DNA of 64,000 nucleotides, from contig NZ_BAABJX010000005.1 in NCBI RefSeq assembly GCF_039543525.1, positions 1 through 64,000 on the forward strand, in the 5' to 3' direction. The notes beneath the pieces were generated by a model, which was not told the origin of the DNA, did not search any database, and worked only from the letters and a program-made list of their open reading frames with translations. Position 1 is the first letter of the stretch. Each line of letters starts with the position of its first letter. Below, piece by piece: positions 62,418-64,000 of the stretch. Origin of the DNA: Algivirga pacifica. Its GTDB lineage: Bacteria; Bacteroidota; Bacteroidia; Cytophagales; Flammeovirgaceae. The position numbers and the translations under genes were made by a program.

Positions 62418-63899
62418 ATGAAAGCAATTGTAATAGGAGCAGGAGTTGCAGGGCTTTCTTCGGCATGTCGATTGGCGGCCGATGGCTTTGAGGTAAAGGT
62501 GCTCGAAAGAAATGCATTTGTAGGAGGAAAGTTATCGACTTTTTCATTGGGAGAGTATCGCTTTGACCGAGGCCCTTCCTTGTTTACACTTCCACATCTA
62601 TTGGAAGAGACATTTTCTTATTGTGGAAAGCGCTTGGAGGACTACTTCTCTTATGTGACGGAGTCTACGGGATGCCATTACTTCTGGAAAGATGGTACAC
62701 AGTTACAAGCGGCGACTAATCCTGAGGAGTTTGCAAAACAGGCTGAAGATTTATTTGGAGTTCCTGCAGAGCAGGTTGCTCAATACCTTCAAAAAAGTCA
62801 ATGGAAATATGATTTGACTAAGAATGTTTTTGTCGAAAACTCCTTACACCGTTGGTCTACTTACAAGCAGAAAGGGGTGGCGAGTGCTGCTTTACAGTCT
62901 TTTAAACTCAACCCGTTTACTTCCTTAAATAGTTTGAATCGTAGGAAGCTTAAGCACCCTAAGTTGGTTCAATTGTTTGATCGTTATGCGACATATAACG
63001 GGTCGGACCCTTATCAGACTTCCGGGGTGATGAGTATGATTCCTAGTTTGGAGTTTAATCAAGGTGTACACTTCCCCGTAAAGGGAATGCAATCCATCAG
63101 TGATGCGTTGTATCACCTGGCTTTAGACATGGGGGTGTCGTTTCATTTTTCAGAAGGAGCAGAGGAGATAGAGATCCAAGAAGGAAAAGCAAAAGGGGTA
63201 CGTAGTACCAAGGAAAGGTATCCGGCAGATGTCGTGGTTTCCAATGTTGATATATTCTATACTTATACAAGGTTGTTGAAACAACCGATCAAAAAGCGTT
63301 ATGACTTTAGGAGTTTCCCAAGTTCCTCAGCCATTGTTTTTTATTGGGGAATGGGTAAGGTTTTTCCAGAACTAGGTTTACATAATATATTTTTTAGTGA
63401 AGACTATAAACGGGAGTTTGAGCAAATTTTTGGAGATAAAACTTGGCCGGAAGACCCTACCATCTATGTTCATATTTCTTCCAAAGTGGTAAAGCAGGAT
63501 GCTCCAGAAGGAAAAGAGAATTGGTTTGTGATGGTGAACCTTCCTGCTCAGGAAGGAGAGGAAGTGTTGCTGCCAGAAAAGCAAAAGGCAATGAAGCAAC
63601 TTGTTCTCAAAAGGCTATCAGAAGCCCTGAACGTAGAGGTAGCTTCTTATATTGAAGAGGAGGAAATCATGAATCCTCAAAAAATCGAACAAAAGACAGG
63701 CTCTTTTATGGGGGCCTTGTATGGAGGAAATAGCAACTCCTGGCAGTCGGCTTTCTTAAGACATCCCAACCATACGTATATTAAGGGATTGTATTGTGCA
63801 GGAGGTACAGTACATCCAGGAGGAGGTATTCCTCTATGTTTAAACTCAGCAAAGATAACGGTAAACATGATTAAAGATGACATTACAATTGAAGCATAG
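62418..63899 (+). CDS. Carotenoid desaturase, CrtD/CrtI family
   Basis: 493 residues. The N-terminal FAD-binding motif VIGAGVAGLSSA (4-15), LERNAFVGGKLST, and RFDRGPSLFTLPHLLEE are typical of phytoene desaturase-like oxidoreductases; a C-terminal GLYCAGGTVHPGGGIP segment completes the fold. The pattern and the CruF-like gene directly downstream suggest the 3,4-desaturase CrtD rather than CrtI, but this is uncertain. It makes monocyclic or acyclic carotenoid pigments in the membrane. Confidence 0.9.
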   Translation: MKAIVIGAGVAGLSSACRLAADGFEVKVLERNAFVGGKLSTFSLGEYRFDRGPSLFTLPHLLEETFSYCGKRLEDYFSYVTESTGCHYFWKDGTQLQAATNPEEFAKQAEDLFGVPAEQVAQYLQKSQWKYDLTKNVFVENSLHRWSTYKQKGVASAALQSFKLNPFTSLNSLNRRKLKHPKLVQLFDRYATYNGSDPYQTSGVMSMIPSLEFNQGVHFPVKGMQSISDALYHLALDMGVSFHFSEGAEEIEIQEGKAKGVRSTKERYPADVVVSNVDIFYTYTRLLKQPIKKRYDFRSFPSSSAIVFYWGMGKVFPELGLHNIFFSEDYKREFEQIFGDKTWPEDPTIYVHISSKVVKQDAPEGKENWFVMVNLPAQEGEEVLLPEKQKAMKQLVLKRLSEALNVEVASYIEEEEIMNPQKIEQKTGSFMGALYGGNSNSWQSAFLRHPNHTYIKGLYCAGGTVHPGGGIPLCLNSAKITVNMIKDDITIEA

Positions 63900-64000
63900 T
63901 GTTTGGCTGGTCTATTTTTTTCTGACGGTAGGAGTGATAGGGATGGCTACCCCTTGGAGTGCGATTTTCGTAAACTTGACACCCATGATGCTCTTGATGA
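63877..64000 (+). CDS. CruF-like carotenoid biosynthesis protein, partial
   Basis: The ATG at 63877 overlaps the end of the desaturase gene by 23 bases, showing translational coupling. The 41 visible residues contain a membrane helix (VWLVYFFLTVGVIGMATP) and the pattern IFVNLTPMMLLM, resembling the start of CruF-type carotenoid hydratases. The gene runs off the window. Together the two genes suggest hydroxylated carotenoids of the saproxanthin or related type. Confidence 0.7.
   Translation, partial: MTLQLKHSVWLVYFFLTVGVIGMATPWSAIFVNLTPMMLLM

Noticed and set aside
62149..62547. 132-codon open frame on the complement strand over the 50-bp repeats
   Set aside because: The protein is just the repeat translated in successive frames and overlaps the start of the carotenoid gene.

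Overview
The window reads as a chromosomal segment of a Bacteroidota bacterium, most likely of the order Cytophagales and probably marine. The evidence is a SusC/SusD pair, an ECF sigma/FecR/STN-domain system, Bacteroidota-type promoters (TTTG near -33, TAnnTTTG near -7), an almost complete lack of Shine-Dalgarno sequences except a strong one before rpsU, the conserved order parA-parB-DUF5683-dapB, and a carotenoid cluster at the right edge. Base composition and codon use look even, and I saw no prophage, integrase, transposase, CRISPR array, rRNA or tRNA. The assignment to Cytophagales is inference from gene content.

Layout. 0-8 kb: a cytochrome P450, an eight-LysM secreted protein, a class I O-methyltransferase, a hotdog thioesterase, a small beta-barrel protein and prmC. 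8-12 kb: parA, parB, a DUF5683 membrane protein and dapB. 12-16 kb: a CatA-like acetyltransferase, a nuclease-like/membrane fusion, a zinc-dependent phospholipase C-like protein and an ECF sigma factor. 16-23 kb: waaA, rsgA, pyrC and lysS, then a 1.2-kb gene-free island of nested repeats. 24-30 kb: SusC-like and SusD-like outer-membrane uptake proteins and a serine hydrolase. 30-34 kb: purC, a STAS protein, rnz and a PaaI-type thioesterase. 35-40 kb: a signalling locus (ECF sigma, FecR anti-sigma, and an STN-domain protein with GVQxAG repeats) and a DMT transporter. 40-54 kb: a CcoI-like copper ATPase, an MBL-fold hydrolase, guaB, an alpha/beta hydrolase, a YigZ protein, a PDZ aspartyl protease, trmD, an NSS transporter and an L,D-transpeptidase with a long C-terminal extension. 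54-64 kb: rpsU, an N-formylglutamate-amidohydrolase/DUF1704 fusion, a DUF2541-like protein, a cyclase-family lipoprotein, two outer-membrane porins, a 58-residue lipoprotein ending in an EF-Tu-like tail, a carotenoid desaturase and the start of a CruF-like gene.

Most genes are ordinary housekeeping genes. The unusual content lies between them. (1) At least nine palindromic elements are built from small hairpin modules separated by GTTGAG/CTCAAC; most module loops are GNA or GNNA. (2) A second family of about 224 bp shares end sequences with the first. (3) Heptanucleotide tandem repeats of several different words sit next to stop codons, often facing a reverse-complement copy so that they form terminator-like stems. 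(4) A 343-bp element has 29-bp terminal inverted repeats. (5) A tiny lipoprotein gene carries the conserved C-terminal tail of elongation factor Tu. All family names were assigned by reading motifs; no database search was run.
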